The position numbers were made by a program, and so were the translations under genes. Below the pieces are notes generated by a model. The model was given only the letters and a program-made list of their open reading frames with translations, ran no database searches and was not told where the DNA came from. This document shows positions 38,053 to 46,851 of a stretch of 64,000 bases of DNA, piece by piece; within the stretch, counting starts at the first letter, position 1; each line of letters opens with the position of its first letter. The stretch covers positions 2,666,001 to 2,730,000 of the forward strand of contig NZ_CP079218.1 of NCBI RefSeq assembly GCF_019317285.1, given 5' to 3'. This DNA comes from Pedobacter sp. D749 (GTDB lineage: Bacteria; Bacteroidota; Bacteroidia; Sphingobacteriales; Sphingobacteriaceae).

Positions 38053-38403
38053 TTAGCAATTGAGGTTGGGATTCGGAAAATTATCGCTCTGGTCTTCTGC
38101 CACGTTGTCCAGGCAGGCAAAGTCTTTTTCTATGAGTATGCTAACGGTACCAGAGGCATCACTAAACCCAACTTTTTCGGTATTCACCAGTTCAGCTATC
38201 ATTTCCACAGGTATATTCAGCACAATTTTATGGTTAGCAAAATCAGCGGTGAGTGTCTCCTCGTTTGTTCTTCTGATGGCGTATTCCAGCGAATGGCTTG
38301 CAAAGTGGGTAAACTCAGAAAGAAAACCCACCGTACCCAATGTGCTAACGTCTGATTTGGTTAAACGGTACCTTATCGAATTGCCTTTGATTCTAATTTT
38401 CAT
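38053..38403 (-). CDS. Small protein of unknown function in the fdhD operon
   Basis: The 116-residue cytoplasmic protein opens MKIRIKGNSIRYRLTKSDV and ends with a Cys (NPNLNC). It may be a member of DUF7009, judged from memory. It overlaps fdhD by 11 bp and precedes the oxidoreductase by three bases, so it is surely made with them. A chaperone-like or regulatory role for the molybdoenzyme is an inference. Confidence 0.7.
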   Translation of the reverse strand: MKIRIKGNSIRYRLTKSDVSTLGTVGFLSEFTHFASHSLEYAIRRTNEETLTADFANHKIVLNIPVEMIAELVNTEKVGFSDASGTVSILIEKDFACLDNVAEDQSDNFPNPNLNC

Positions 38404-39271
38404 GTGATATAGGGATTAATATACGCTCATTTGTGGTGTAAATATTGAACCTGTCTTCCCGGAGAAAGCCCAGAAGGGTTATTCCAAATTCGGAAGCCAG
38501 TTCTACAGCAAGGCTGGAGGGTGCACCAATTGCGGCCACAATGGAAATACCTGCCATTGCTGCTTTTTGAATCAGTTCAAAACTAGCCCTTCCGCTTAAA
38601 AGTAATATACCTTGGTTTAAAGGGAGCAGATCACCAGCTAGTGCTGCACCAATCAATTTATCTAAAGCATTATGCCGACCAACATCCTCCCGGAGCAATA
38701 ACAGCTCGCCTTCCATTGTAAAAAGGCCTGATGCATGAATGCCTCCCGTTACTGCAAAATTTTGTTGTGCAGCCCTGAGCTGGTTGGGCAGTGTATACAA
38801 TACCTCCGGCAACAAAGTTATTTCCTGCTCATCAGCAGAATTCGAATAAGGGCATACTGTTCTGATAGCTGCTATAGATCCTTTGCCACAAACCCCGCAG
38901 CTCGAGGTGGTGTAAAAGTTACGGTCAGATTTTAAAAGATCAGGAATAAAACCTTCTATTAATTCCACACCGATTATATTTTCTTTATTAAGTTCGCATG
39001 GCATGATCAAATGGCTTATATTTTCAACCTGATCCTTACCGGAGATAATGCCTTCAGTAAATAAAAAACCAAGTGCGAGTTCTAAATCCTGACCGGGGGT
39101 CCGCATCGTTACAGAAATATTCTTTTGCGTCCTGTTATTTTCCGCACCATATATGATCCTGATTTCCAATGGCTCTTCAACTGAAAGCGTATCAAGCGCT
39201 GGAGCGGCAATAGCACCTGAAACTTTTCTCACAGGCATGTGCCTGATCGATAACGATGGAGTATCCCTCAT
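38393..39271 (-). CDS. fdhD: Formate dehydrogenase accessory sulfurtransferase FdhD
   Basis: FdhD transfers sulfur from IscS to the molybdenum cofactor of FdhF-type enzymes. The 292-residue protein carries the catalytic CxxC in YTTSSCGVCGKGSI, and LREDVGRHNALDKLIG and LSGRASFELIQKA, all family signatures. It is the first gene of a three-gene operon with the enzyme it presumably activates. Confidence 0.96.
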   Translation of the reverse strand: MRDTPSLSIRHMPVRKVSGAIAAPALDTLSVEEPLEIRIIYGAENNRTQKNISVTMRTPGQDLELALGFLFTEGIISGKDQVENISHLIMPCELNKENIIGVELIEGFIPDLLKSDRNFYTTSSCGVCGKGSIAAIRTVCPYSNSADEQEITLLPEVLYTLPNQLRAAQQNFAVTGGIHASGLFTMEGELLLLREDVGRHNALDKLIGAALAGDLLPLNQGILLLSGRASFELIQKAAMAGISIVAAIGAPSSLAVELASEFGITLLGFLREDRFNIYTTNERILIPISHEN

Positions 39272-39432
39272 AAATATGTTGGTAAATCAGAAAAAAATTA
39301 AGAGCCTGTCTAAAATTAAATAAAATTTAATTCATATGCCAGTCTGAGCGTAGTCGAATATCATTTCAACGCATTAATAAAGCAATCGGCTACGCTAGCA
39401 ACTCCACATTGGATAGATCTTATAAGAAAGGT

Positions 39433-39448
39433 CGTCATTGCAATGACG
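39433..39448. repeat. Minimal palindrome CGTCATTGCAATGACG
   Basis: The two terminal arms of the GTCATTGCGAG element are joined with no interior, giving a perfect 16-bp palindrome. It overlaps the 3' end and stop codon (39435-39437) of the isomerase gene. A related fragment (CAGTCTGAGCGTAGTCGAA, about 39341-39359) lies in the same short spacer. Confidence 0.8.
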
Positions 39449-40346
39449 ATGCATTGTTTTGAAAAATTGATTTCAGGTAGCTGGTATTGGCGGTGAAATT
39501 ATATTTTACGTTTGTAGGTTGTTTGGCATCGCGGCTTCGTTCTACCACCAGCCAACCTTTCCAGCCCAAATCATCAAGTGTCTCTTTTACTTTATGGAGA
39601 TCGATTTTCGGATCGTTTTGTAACCAAAGCCCATCTTCATTGGTCGCATGGATTTGAACAATATTTTTTTTGCCCAAAATTCTAAGCTCTTGATGTAAAT
39701 CTCTACCATTTTTTATCGCATTAGAGAAATTGAAATAACTTTTAACATGTTTGCAATCAATATCTTTTAACAGTTGTAACTCACCTTTTGCATCTAAAGC
39801 ACTTTCAATTCCAATAGTAACTCCGGCTCTGGCAGCCATTTTTCCAGCAACTTTTAACCGCTCCACAATAGGTTCGCGGAGTTCTGGGTTTTTAACTAGA
39901 TCTCCCTGAATACCCAATGGAAGAAAGACCACTTTAATATTCATTGCTTTAGCGGTATCTAAACAGTCCTGAATCATTTTCTGATAAGTTGGTCGTTTGG
40001 CAAATGATTGCGCATAAAAACCAGTCATCGCTAAGGAACAGATTTCAAGGTTTAATTCTTTTGCCTTATCCAGGTACTCCTGTCTGATTTTTGGATCGGC
40101 TAGTTTATTGTCGAACGTTTCCCGAGCGCCTAAGCCACCCATGTCAATTTCCAGTCCATCAGCACCGATTTCTTTTGCAAGCGGCAAAGCACTGATTTTC
40201 TGACGCTTCAAAATCATTAAATCGATGACAGCAACTTTAAAATGTCCCTTTTTCTCTGCTGCTAAAAGCAATTGACCGGGAATCATTAAACTACCTGTTA
40301 ACAAGGCCATGCTACCAATAAAAGATCTTCTATTTTGATGTTGCAT
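39435..40346 (-). CDS. Tat-exported sugar phosphate isomerase/epimerase-like TIM barrel
   Basis: I place the start at ATG 40346-40344 (MQHQNRRSFIGSMALL), giving 303 residues; a TTG two codons earlier is less likely. The N-terminus is a twin-arginine signal (RRSFIGS plus hydrophobic stretch). The AP-endonuclease-2 fold follows: AKEIGADGLEIDMGGLG, KVVFLPLGIQ, VTIGIESALDAK and IVQIHATNEDGLW. Such periplasmic proteins occur at the ends of PULs, but substrates are mostly unknown. The last residues (ASSLQ) and the stop are encoded by the palindromic repeat. It is the last gene of the PUL, six bases after the esterase. Confidence 0.85.
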   Translation of the reverse strand: MQHQNRRSFIGSMALLTGSLMIPGQLLLAAEKKGHFKVAVIDLMILKRQKISALPLAKEIGADGLEIDMGGLGARETFDNKLADPKIRQEYLDKAKELNLEICSLAMTGFYAQSFAKRPTYQKMIQDCLDTAKAMNIKVVFLPLGIQGDLVKNPELREPIVERLKVAGKMAARAGVTIGIESALDAKGELQLLKDIDCKHVKSYFNFSNAIKNGRDLHQELRILGKKNIVQIHATNEDGLWLQNDPKIDLHKVKETLDDLGWKGWLVVERSRDAKQPTNVKYNFTANTSYLKSIFQNNASSLQ

Positions 40347-40352
40347 ATCCAA

Positions 40353-41891
40353 TTATTTGCTTGTACTTAATGGGAATAACTTCTCCAGGTTTTCGAAGCC
40401 CATTACCGCATTTTTAGGGAGTTTTTCGCCCTTATCACCAAAAACATATAAGGCATTTTCTTTTTCGATGGTTACTTTACTTTCAGCATATTTACCGGTC
40501 TTATCTTTAACGGCGACAGCATTTAATTTGAAGTTTTTGATTAGAAAATCGTATAACGCAGTACGTTTATTGATCCCAAAATCGTGCTTTTCATAAGGAA
40601 GATGAACATTCTCGACTTTATCTTTAGCACCATAATAACTGTACATTTTTTGCAGGTAAGGAAAATCGTGTTCAGGTGTATGTGCCGTCCAATCGCCACC
40701 GTCTGACACCAATAATTGCGGACGTGGAGCTGCCATTGCCGCTAACTCTACGTTATCGGTTCCACCACCACATTGATGAATAGGCATTCCACTTTCGCAA
40801 GGACAACCGCCATAAAAGTATGATGACATGGCAACCACTGGAGCACTTAATTTAATGCGGTCGTCCATGGCGGTCATTAAAATAGAATGACTTCCGGCAC
40901 CCGATCCACCGCTGATTCCGATCCGGTTGATATCTGTTTCTTTTAGCGCACTGAAATAATCCAAAATTCTGATACCGCCTAAAGTTTGAACGGTTTGGGC
41001 CAGGCTTTTACGGTGATCTTCATATTTAAACTGCAACATGGATTCGCCCCATGCAAACAAATCGTAACTAAAGGCAATTGCCCCCATTTTGGCAATCATG
41101 GCGCAACGGATCTGGCAATCGGGCCGGTAACGTTGTTTTTCCCAATGTCCGTCCGGACTAAGTACAACAGGAATTTTTCCTTTAAACTTCAATGGTTTGT
41201 ATAGTGAACCGTTAATCCATACGCCGGGTAAAATTTCTAATGCAATGTTCTCTACCGAATAGCCATCGAAAATTCTTTTTGCCGTTACAATCGGTTTTGA
41301 ATTTGGTTTTGCAGGTAATGGCGATAGCAGTAAGGCTTTGTACAGTTCGGGCTTAATTTCTGCTTTACGTTTTTCCCAACTTGCCCGATCATGATATTTT
41401 GTAGCCAATTGGTCTAAGTATGCCCAACCATCCTGCACTTCCCAACGGTAATATTCATATTCCTTTAATTTGTAAACGCCGGGTTTTTCTTTGTTTACCT
41501 TCATATCCAAAGGTGTAAGCACATTCGTAAGTGTTTCGTCTACATCAGCCCTGAAACGCCAATCGGCATAGTTTACCCATTTATCTTTTACCTGAGGTTC
41601 TGAGTATTTGATTTGTACTTTAAAACGTGTTTGGATTTCTTTTAAAACATCAACAAGCGGTTTTTTATAGCGGTTATCGGTGTTTTGGCTTTGGGCGGAA
41701 AGATTATTTACAGCCGATATATATGCAATAAATAATATAGCAAAATATCTAAGCACCCTGCCCGTCATTGCGAGTGCTGATTTTTCATCAGCCGAAGCAA
41801 TCTTTCTTGACAGGATAGATTGCCGCGTCGTGCCTCCTCGCAATGACGATCGACAAAATCTCAAAATGATGTTTCTAATTATATCTATCAT
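40353..41891 (-). CDS. STN-domain-fused acetylxylan-esterase-like alpha/beta hydrolase
   Basis: After the signal sequence (hydrophobic ILFIAYISAVNNLSAQ) comes an STN-like domain (PLVDVLKEIQTRFKVQIKYS to GVYKLKEYEY, about 75-145). An alpha/beta hydrolase follows, with nucleophile Ser in GISGG (about 327) and likely catalytic His in YEKHDFG. It probably deacetylates or demethylates pectin fragments in the periplasm. Start choice: ATG 41891 follows the upstream TAA by one base. A longer start (41918) overlaps that gene, and a shorter one (41768) lies in the repeat. Between 41891 and 41768 the coding sequence is a palindromic repeat read in frame (codons for SSLRGGTTRQS and so on). Confidence 0.78.
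   Translation of the reverse strand: MIDIIRNIILRFCRSSLRGGTTRQSILSRKIASADEKSALAMTGRVLRYFAILFIAYISAVNNLSAQSQNTDNRYKKPLVDVLKEIQTRFKVQIKYSEPQVKDKWVNYADWRFRADVDETLTNVLTPLDMKVNKEKPGVYKLKEYEYYRWEVQDGWAYLDQLATKYHDRASWEKRKAEIKPELYKALLLSPLPAKPNSKPIVTAKRIFDGYSVENIALEILPGVWINGSLYKPLKFKGKIPVVLSPDGHWEKQRYRPDCQIRCAMIAKMGAIAFSYDLFAWGESMLQFKYEDHRKSLAQTVQTLGGIRILDYFSALKETDINRIGISGGSGAGSHSILMTAMDDRIKLSAPVVAMSSYFYGGCPCESGMPIHQCGGGTDNVELAAMAAPRPQLLVSDGGDWTAHTPEHDFPYLQKMYSYYGAKDKVENVHLPYEKHDFGINKRTALYDFLIKNFKLNAVAVKDKTGKYAESKVTIEKENALYVFGDKGEKLPKNAVMGFENLEKLFPLSTSK
41763..41851. repeat. GTCATTGCGAG palindromic element inside the esterase 5' region, copy C
   Basis: Termini CGTCATTGCGAG and CTCGCAATGACG are inverted. 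The inner hairpin GCTGAT-TTTTC-ATCAGC lies at 41776-41792. On the minus strand its end supplies an in-frame ATG (41768-41766). Confidence 0.88.
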
Positions 41892-41892
41892 T

Positions 41893-43029
41893 TTACCCTT
41901 CCTCATTTTTAGTTTCATTAATCACTGGTGCAGTATAACCTTTCAGTTTAGGCCAGATTCCATTTTTAATTTTCTTCAATTTCAACTTTGATGGATCTAC
42001 CACTACATGTTTAATTTTTTCTCTTCTCCAGGTGTAAATGAAGTGCAACATACCATCAGCAGTTTGAATAACAGCTGGATAGGAATACTGGCTGATCGGT
42101 GAATCTTCCAAAATTAAAGCTGCAGACCATTCTTTGCCATCTTTGGAAACGGAAACATTTAATGGTGTTCTTGCACCTTTAGCCAGATCACCCGGAGGTA
42201 AAACATGGTTGTACACCAATACCTGGCGACCATCTTTCATGGTTACGGCATCTGTACCGGAATTGTTATTTGGCAAGGTGGTTTTGGTTAATGCCGACCA
42301 GGTTTCGCCATTATCATTAGACCATGCTTCTACAATTGCGCGGTTGGCAGTTCTGGCTAAAATCTGTAACTTTCCGTTTCCATACTGCAAAATACTGGGT
42401 TGAATGGCTTTAATACCGTTTTCAGGAAGAGGGCCAACTGTTCTCCAGGTTTTACCGTTGTCTTTTGTTACTTCAAAATGGATTTTCCAGCCGTCACCCT
42501 CTTTGCTTGATGGCGCGAATAAATTTTCGTTGCTCAATAAAACGGGTTTATTTTTTACAGGGCCAATATATCCATCGGGTAATTTGGTGGCTTCAGACCA
42601 GGTTTTCCCACCATCTTTTGAAGTTTTCATCATGCCCCACCACTCAGATGGTTTTGGGCCAATTTTATAAAACAGTAACAAATCTCCACCAGGAACCTGG
42701 TATAAAACCGGATTCCACGTTGGTAATCTTTTACCATCAGGTTGAATGCCATTGGCAACCGAGAACGGTGCTAACCATTTACCATCTACAAAGCGGCTGA
42801 TGTAGATTTCTACATCGGGATTTCGTTCTTTTGTGCCGCCAAAAAATGAAGCGACTAAACCTGTCGGTGTTTCTGCTATTGTAGCTGAGTGGCACGAGGG
42901 AAATGGTGCTTTGTCGTACAAAAACTCTTGTTTTACGATTCCTTTTTGCCATTTCTCTACCTGGGCATTAGCACAAATTGTGATTGCGAAAATTAGATTG
43001 ATGGTGATGTATATTTTTCTTTTAAACAT
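41893..43029 (-). CDS. Sialidase-like (BNR) beta-propeller glycosidase
   Basis: The 378-residue precursor has a signal peptide ending CANAQ (about 23). Three Asp-boxes are visible: SKDGGKTW (about 140), TKDNGKTW (about 188) and SNDNGETW (about 235). The fold is that of the GH33-like sialidase superfamily. In a pectin locus a ketosidase acting on Kdo-like sugars, or an unrelated exo-enzyme, is more likely than a sialidase. I did not verify the Arg triad or nucleophile Tyr. The gene is followed at once by the esterase. Confidence 0.78.
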   Translation of the reverse strand: MFKRKIYITINLIFAITICANAQVEKWQKGIVKQEFLYDKAPFPSCHSATIAETPTGLVASFFGGTKERNPDVEIYISRFVDGKWLAPFSVANGIQPDGKRLPTWNPVLYQVPGGDLLLFYKIGPKPSEWWGMMKTSKDGGKTWSEATKLPDGYIGPVKNKPVLLSNENLFAPSSKEGDGWKIHFEVTKDNGKTWRTVGPLPENGIKAIQPSILQYGNGKLQILARTANRAIVEAWSNDNGETWSALTKTTLPNNNSGTDAVTMKDGRQVLVYNHVLPPGDLAKGARTPLNVSVSKDGKEWSAALILEDSPISQYSYPAVIQTADGMLHFIYTWRREKIKHVVVDPSKLKLKKIKNGIWPKLKGYTAPVINETKNEEG

Positions 43030-43061
43030 AATGTTTTTTTGTTAACCAACTATTTATGAAC

Positions 43062-43151
43062 GGTCGTTATTCCCAGCTTGACTGGGAATCTTAATGTGCT
43101 GGCAAGGCATTTATTTTGCTTTAAGATTCCCGCCTGCGCGAGAATTACGAT
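43062..43151. repeat. GGGAATGACG-family palindromic repeat
   Basis: ATTCCCAGCTTGACTGGGAAT is a hairpin at one end. TTAAGATTCCCGCCTGCGCGAGAATTACGAT at the other is the inverse of the modules at 28483-28594 and 54166-54244. It fills the spacer between DUF3826 and the sialidase-like gene, so it would be transcribed within the PUL mRNA. Confidence 0.75.
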
Positions 43152-43168
43152 ATGGTTGAGGGAACCGC

Positions 43169-43834
43169 CTACTGTTTCTGTTTCGCTGCTTTCTCTTCCT
43201 TTATTTTCTTAGTATAGGCACTATAAAGTGTTCTCCAGCTACGACCATTATTGTTCAGCATTTGCTCTGATTTTGTTTTGTAAATCTCGAAAATGGCTGA
43301 AATTTGTTTCATGTTTTTATAATCTACAGCTTGCTCGCGGGCTTGTTTTAAGAAAGATAAAATTTTTGCTTCTTCATCTGCCGTTAAATCAGGAACGATT
43401 GCTTTATAACCTTTCATCGTAAAATCAACCTTTCCGATGGTGTATTTATCCAGAATGGTTTCCAGCTGTTCTGGTGTGAGGTTTTTTCTTAAGTCGTTTA
43501 TTAAAGATTGATGCACAGTTGAAGGCATGGCAGAATCGGCAATAATTTGTTTATCCAGATCGCTTAATTTGTTTCCTGTAACCGGATTTATTCCATCAGG
43601 AACAGTTGAAGATGGATGATCGTTGTGCCAATATCTAACGGTGGTTAAATGAACCATGATGGCATTTTCTACCGCAGATTTTTTAGTAGCATCGGTTAAA
43701 TTCAATGCAGCCACCCATTCTTTTGCCTTGGTTAAAATTTCTTCGGGCACCACAACATCTTTAGTTTGACTGAAGGTATTTACTGTGGTTAGTAGTAACG
43801 TCAGCAGCATAAATGGTTTTAAAAATTTTCTCAT
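43169..43834 (-). CDS. DUF3826 secreted protein
   Basis: The 221-residue precursor has a signal peptide ending NTFSQ (about 23). The mature protein is all-helical and matches DUF3826 in style: KAKEWVAALNLTDATKKSAVENAIMVHL, VRYWHNDHP and LTPEQLETILDKYTIGKVDFTMKGY. DUF3826 genes recur next to pectin and rhamnogalacturonan enzymes, with no established activity. The RYWHNDHP motif holds several His and Asp residues that could be a metal or catalytic site (inference). It lies between GH78 and the sialidase-like gene. Confidence 0.85.
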   Translation of the reverse strand: MRKFLKPFMLLTLLLTTVNTFSQTKDVVVPEEILTKAKEWVAALNLTDATKKSAVENAIMVHLTTVRYWHNDHPSSTVPDGINPVTGNKLSDLDKQIIADSAMPSTVHQSLINDLRKNLTPEQLETILDKYTIGKVDFTMKGYKAIVPDLTADEEAKILSFLKQAREQAVDYKNMKQISAIFEIYKTKSEQMLNNNGRSWRTLYSAYTKKIKEEKAAKQKQ

Positions 43835-43856
43835 AATTGTATTTTAATTTCTGTTT

Positions 43857-43930
43857 CGGTTCGTGAAGACACAAACCGAGGCCTGTACCTGTAATCTTCT
43901 TTCGCCATGGTTCGTGTCACCACTAACCAT
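43857..43930. repeat. Pair of short hairpins of the GGTTCGTG family
   Basis: CGGTTCGTG/CACAAACCG (43857-43878) and ATGGTTCGTG/CACTAACCAT (43907-43930) are near-perfect stems in the GH78-DUF3826 spacer, related to the hairpin at 29575-29602. They probably fold in the PUL transcript. Confidence 0.65.
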
Positions 43931-43934
43931 TGTT

Positions 43935-46673
43935 TCATTTCCGCTCCACCACAAAAGCATAATCACCCGAGCCAATTTCATAAACAGCCCTATTTTGCTC
44001 CATTTTTATAAATTTTAAATCTTTAACCGATTTTATCTTTTCTGAAACTTCATTTTTGTTATTTGCAGGAATATACACCATTGCCGTAGTATTTGCGGGT
44101 ATGGTTACATTCCATTTAAATTGATCGGCTGTTTTGGTATAACTACTTTTGATTGAGCCATAAACCGAATTGAAGCTCGCATTTACCGAATTTAAGCCGT
44201 TAATCATCTCTGGCTTCATGATGATCTTTTTAAAAGCTGCACTTTCTGATTTTATTCCAGCCAGATTTTCATAATACCAGATCAGTAAGTCACCAAGCAT
44301 CATCACGTGGTTCTGCGAATTCATTTTCGGATCGGCAGTATTTCCATTCCAGAGTTCCCAAATGGTAGTTGCGCCGTTATCTACCATGTAACCCCAACTT
44401 GGATACGTTTTTTGTGTCGCTATGGTATAAGCCAAATCTGGTCGACCATAATCGTTTAAACAGCGCATTAACCACTGAATTCCCACTAAACCATTGCTCA
44501 AATGACCTTTGTTTGTCACTTCAACCGTATAAGTAATGTTCTTAAAAACCTGATCTACTTTATTTTGCGGAACCATCCCGAAGTAAAGCGGAATGATGTT
44601 ATCAGTTAGCGCATTCGTAGCATAATAGCCTTGATCGTTATAATATTTCTGGTTGAAAGCGTCTTTGATTTTATTCCCCAGAAGCTCATATGCTTTTATA
44701 TCTTCCTCATTCTTGCTTACCTTAGCAAATTGTATCATCAACTGGGTGAAATGATAATAATAAGCTGTCGAAATCAATTCTGATGGATACTTTTTATCTG
44801 CGCTTTTACCACGACCAAATTCGATGGTAATGGGTGGCATACACCAATCGCCGTAACTATCTTTCGTTAAAATGTAATCTTTCATGTAACGGTCTTGCAT
44901 GTAAGCCAGCCACTTTTTCATGGCCGGATAGTTGTCCCGTACGGCAGAAACATCACCAGTTTGTTTGTATAACATTTCGGTAACTAAAAGCATTGCTCCA
45001 GGCCAGGTCATGTTATCGCTGTAATAACGCCAAAACGCCGGTGCAACATCCGGAATAGCACCATCTTCCTTTTGCGAATTCCGGATATCCTGCAGCCATT
45101 TTGCATAAAACCTGCCGTTATCAAAAAGGAAACTTTCTCCGTAAGCCACAGCGCCCCTATCGCCCAACCAAGGCATGCGTTCGTTACGTTGCGGACAATC
45201 AACCGGAATCCCCTTGTAACTTCCGGCAATTCCCCACCAGGCATTTTTGAAAATCTGATTGGTCAGCGCATCCGAAGTTTCGAAGGTTCCGACCGTTTTG
45301 ATGTTATCGTAAATCATTTTGCCAACGAAATCGTTCAGTGATGGCTGGTAAGGATATCCTGAAAGTTCTACGTATCTAAACCCGCGGTAAGTAAACGTAG
45401 GTTCCCAGGTTTCTAATTCGCCACCTTTTAGGGTGTATAAATCGGTACATTTTGCATTGCGAAGATTAGCAGTAAAGAGTTCGCCATTATCTTGTAAAGA
45501 TTCTGCAAAACGCATTTTGATCTGTTTGCCTTTTACACCTTTTACCTTGATTTGCAACCAACCTACCATGTTTTGACCCATATCCAAAATATATCGGCCA
45601 CCGGAAAGTTTGGTGATTGAAACAGGCTTAATGGTATTCATCACCTTCATATTTTCATTTATCTGGGCCTCAATGGTTCCGGTTGGTTCTTGTACAAATT
45701 CTGCTTTCGCCCATTTGCTATCATCAAAACCTACCTTATTCCAGCCTGAAGCTTCTTTTGTAGCATCATATTCTTCGCCGTCATATTCGTTATTGGCTCT
45801 GATCGGCCCATCCGTTGTACCCTTCCAGCTATCATCGGTATCAATATTCGCTGTTGTTCCGTCAGTATAAACAATGTTGATGTTCATGAGCATTTTTGGA
45901 AAACCAAACGTTTTAATTTTATATGGCTTTTCATTCTGGCGCATCGCGAAAAAACGGCCATTTCCAAGTATTGCGCCAACTGCATTTTTACCATTCTGAA
46001 GGTAACCGGTTACATCGTAAGTGTTATATTTAACATTTCTGCTGTAATCGGTTGGCGATGGAGACAATACATCTTCCCCAACTTTTTTGCCGTTGATGTA
46101 GAGTTCATACAAACCCAAACCTATGATAGACGCTGTAGCCGATTTAATCTGTTTTGCACACTGAAACTCCTTTCTAAAATATCGTGCAGATAAACGGGAA
46201 TCAGTTTTAATGTTATCCCATGGGAAAGCCCGGTCGAAACCAATCCAACCTTTTGGCCAATCTTTGTAATAAAGCAAACCCATGGAGAAAGAGTTGTTAG
46301 CCGACCAATCACTTTGGCCAGCAGTTGTCCAAACTTTAACCTTCCAGTAGGCTTTCATACGGCTTCTTAGTGCCATACCGTTATAGCCTACATGGATAGA
46401 TTCTTGTTCGTTAACCTTTCCTGAGTCCCATAAATCGCCCTCATTTGCCTTTAATTTTTCTGCCGATGATGAAACTAAAATTTGATAAGCGGTTTGCAGT
46501 ACATTACGCTCATTGGAAATGATATGCCAGGCAAAGCGAGGTTTTACAACATCAATTCCCAACGGATTTTCGAGCATTTCGCAGGTGGTATGCTGAAACG
46601 AGACTTGCGCCATCACCTTTGTAAAGGATAGAAAGCAAATGCTGATGATCGCTATGTAGAGTTTAATGTTCAT
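43935..46673 (-). CDS. Alpha-L-rhamnosidase, glycoside hydrolase family 78
   Basis: GH78 enzymes invert and release terminal alpha-L-rhamnose. With ATG 46673 (MNIKLYIAIISICFLSF) the precursor has 912 residues and a signal peptide ending KVMAQ; a GTG 13 codons upstream is unlikely. N-terminal Fn3-like and rhamnose-binding domains precede an (alpha/alpha)6 barrel. The general acid region is DCPQRNERMPWLGD (about 498) and the base region ATTIWELWNG (about 773). In this PUL the likely target is rhamnose on rhamnogalacturonan side chains. A palindromic repeat separates it from the GH2 gene upstream. Confidence 0.94.
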   Translation of the reverse strand: MNIKLYIAIISICFLSFTKVMAQVSFQHTTCEMLENPLGIDVVKPRFAWHIISNERNVLQTAYQILVSSSAEKLKANEGDLWDSGKVNEQESIHVGYNGMALRSRMKAYWKVKVWTTAGQSDWSANNSFSMGLLYYKDWPKGWIGFDRAFPWDNIKTDSRLSARYFRKEFQCAKQIKSATASIIGLGLYELYINGKKVGEDVLSPSPTDYSRNVKYNTYDVTGYLQNGKNAVGAILGNGRFFAMRQNEKPYKIKTFGFPKMLMNINIVYTDGTTANIDTDDSWKGTTDGPIRANNEYDGEEYDATKEASGWNKVGFDDSKWAKAEFVQEPTGTIEAQINENMKVMNTIKPVSITKLSGGRYILDMGQNMVGWLQIKVKGVKGKQIKMRFAESLQDNGELFTANLRNAKCTDLYTLKGGELETWEPTFTYRGFRYVELSGYPYQPSLNDFVGKMIYDNIKTVGTFETSDALTNQIFKNAWWGIAGSYKGIPVDCPQRNERMPWLGDRGAVAYGESFLFDNGRFYAKWLQDIRNSQKEDGAIPDVAPAFWRYYSDNMTWPGAMLLVTEMLYKQTGDVSAVRDNYPAMKKWLAYMQDRYMKDYILTKDSYGDWCMPPITIEFGRGKSADKKYPSELISTAYYYHFTQLMIQFAKVSKNEEDIKAYELLGNKIKDAFNQKYYNDQGYYATNALTDNIIPLYFGMVPQNKVDQVFKNITYTVEVTNKGHLSNGLVGIQWLMRCLNDYGRPDLAYTIATQKTYPSWGYMVDNGATTIWELWNGNTADPKMNSQNHVMMLGDLLIWYYENLAGIKSESAAFKKIIMKPEMINGLNSVNASFNSVYGSIKSSYTKTADQFKWNVTIPANTTAMVYIPANNKNEVSEKIKSVKDLKFIKMEQNRAVYEIGSGDYAFVVERK

Positions 46674-46739
46674 TATACTTCGTATATGATTACACCGATT
46701 GTTGGATTGCACAGATTATATTATTTTTTTAAAAAAATT

Positions 46740-46851
46740 CGTCATTGCAGAGCTGGGCCTGAGCGAGCTGAAGCAATCTTTTTTGCTAATGTAATTGTGC
46801 TTCATAATTCCTTTATTGAGATTGCTTCGTCGTTCCTCCTCGCAATGACGA
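46740..46851. repeat. GTCATTGCGAG palindromic element overlapping the GH2 3' end, copy D
   Basis: CGTCATTGC at one end and CTCGCAATGACG at the other are inverted, with AAGCAATCT/AGATTGCTT subterminal. The 3' part of the GH2 gene (46813-46851) is inside this element. The TTTTC mini-hairpin of other copies is replaced here by GAGCTGGGCCTGAGCGAGCTG. Confidence 0.85.

Noticed and set aside
41893..43029. True sialidase
   Set aside because: Asp-boxes show the fold only. The pectin context gives no sialic acid substrate, and the catalytic Arg triad was not verified.
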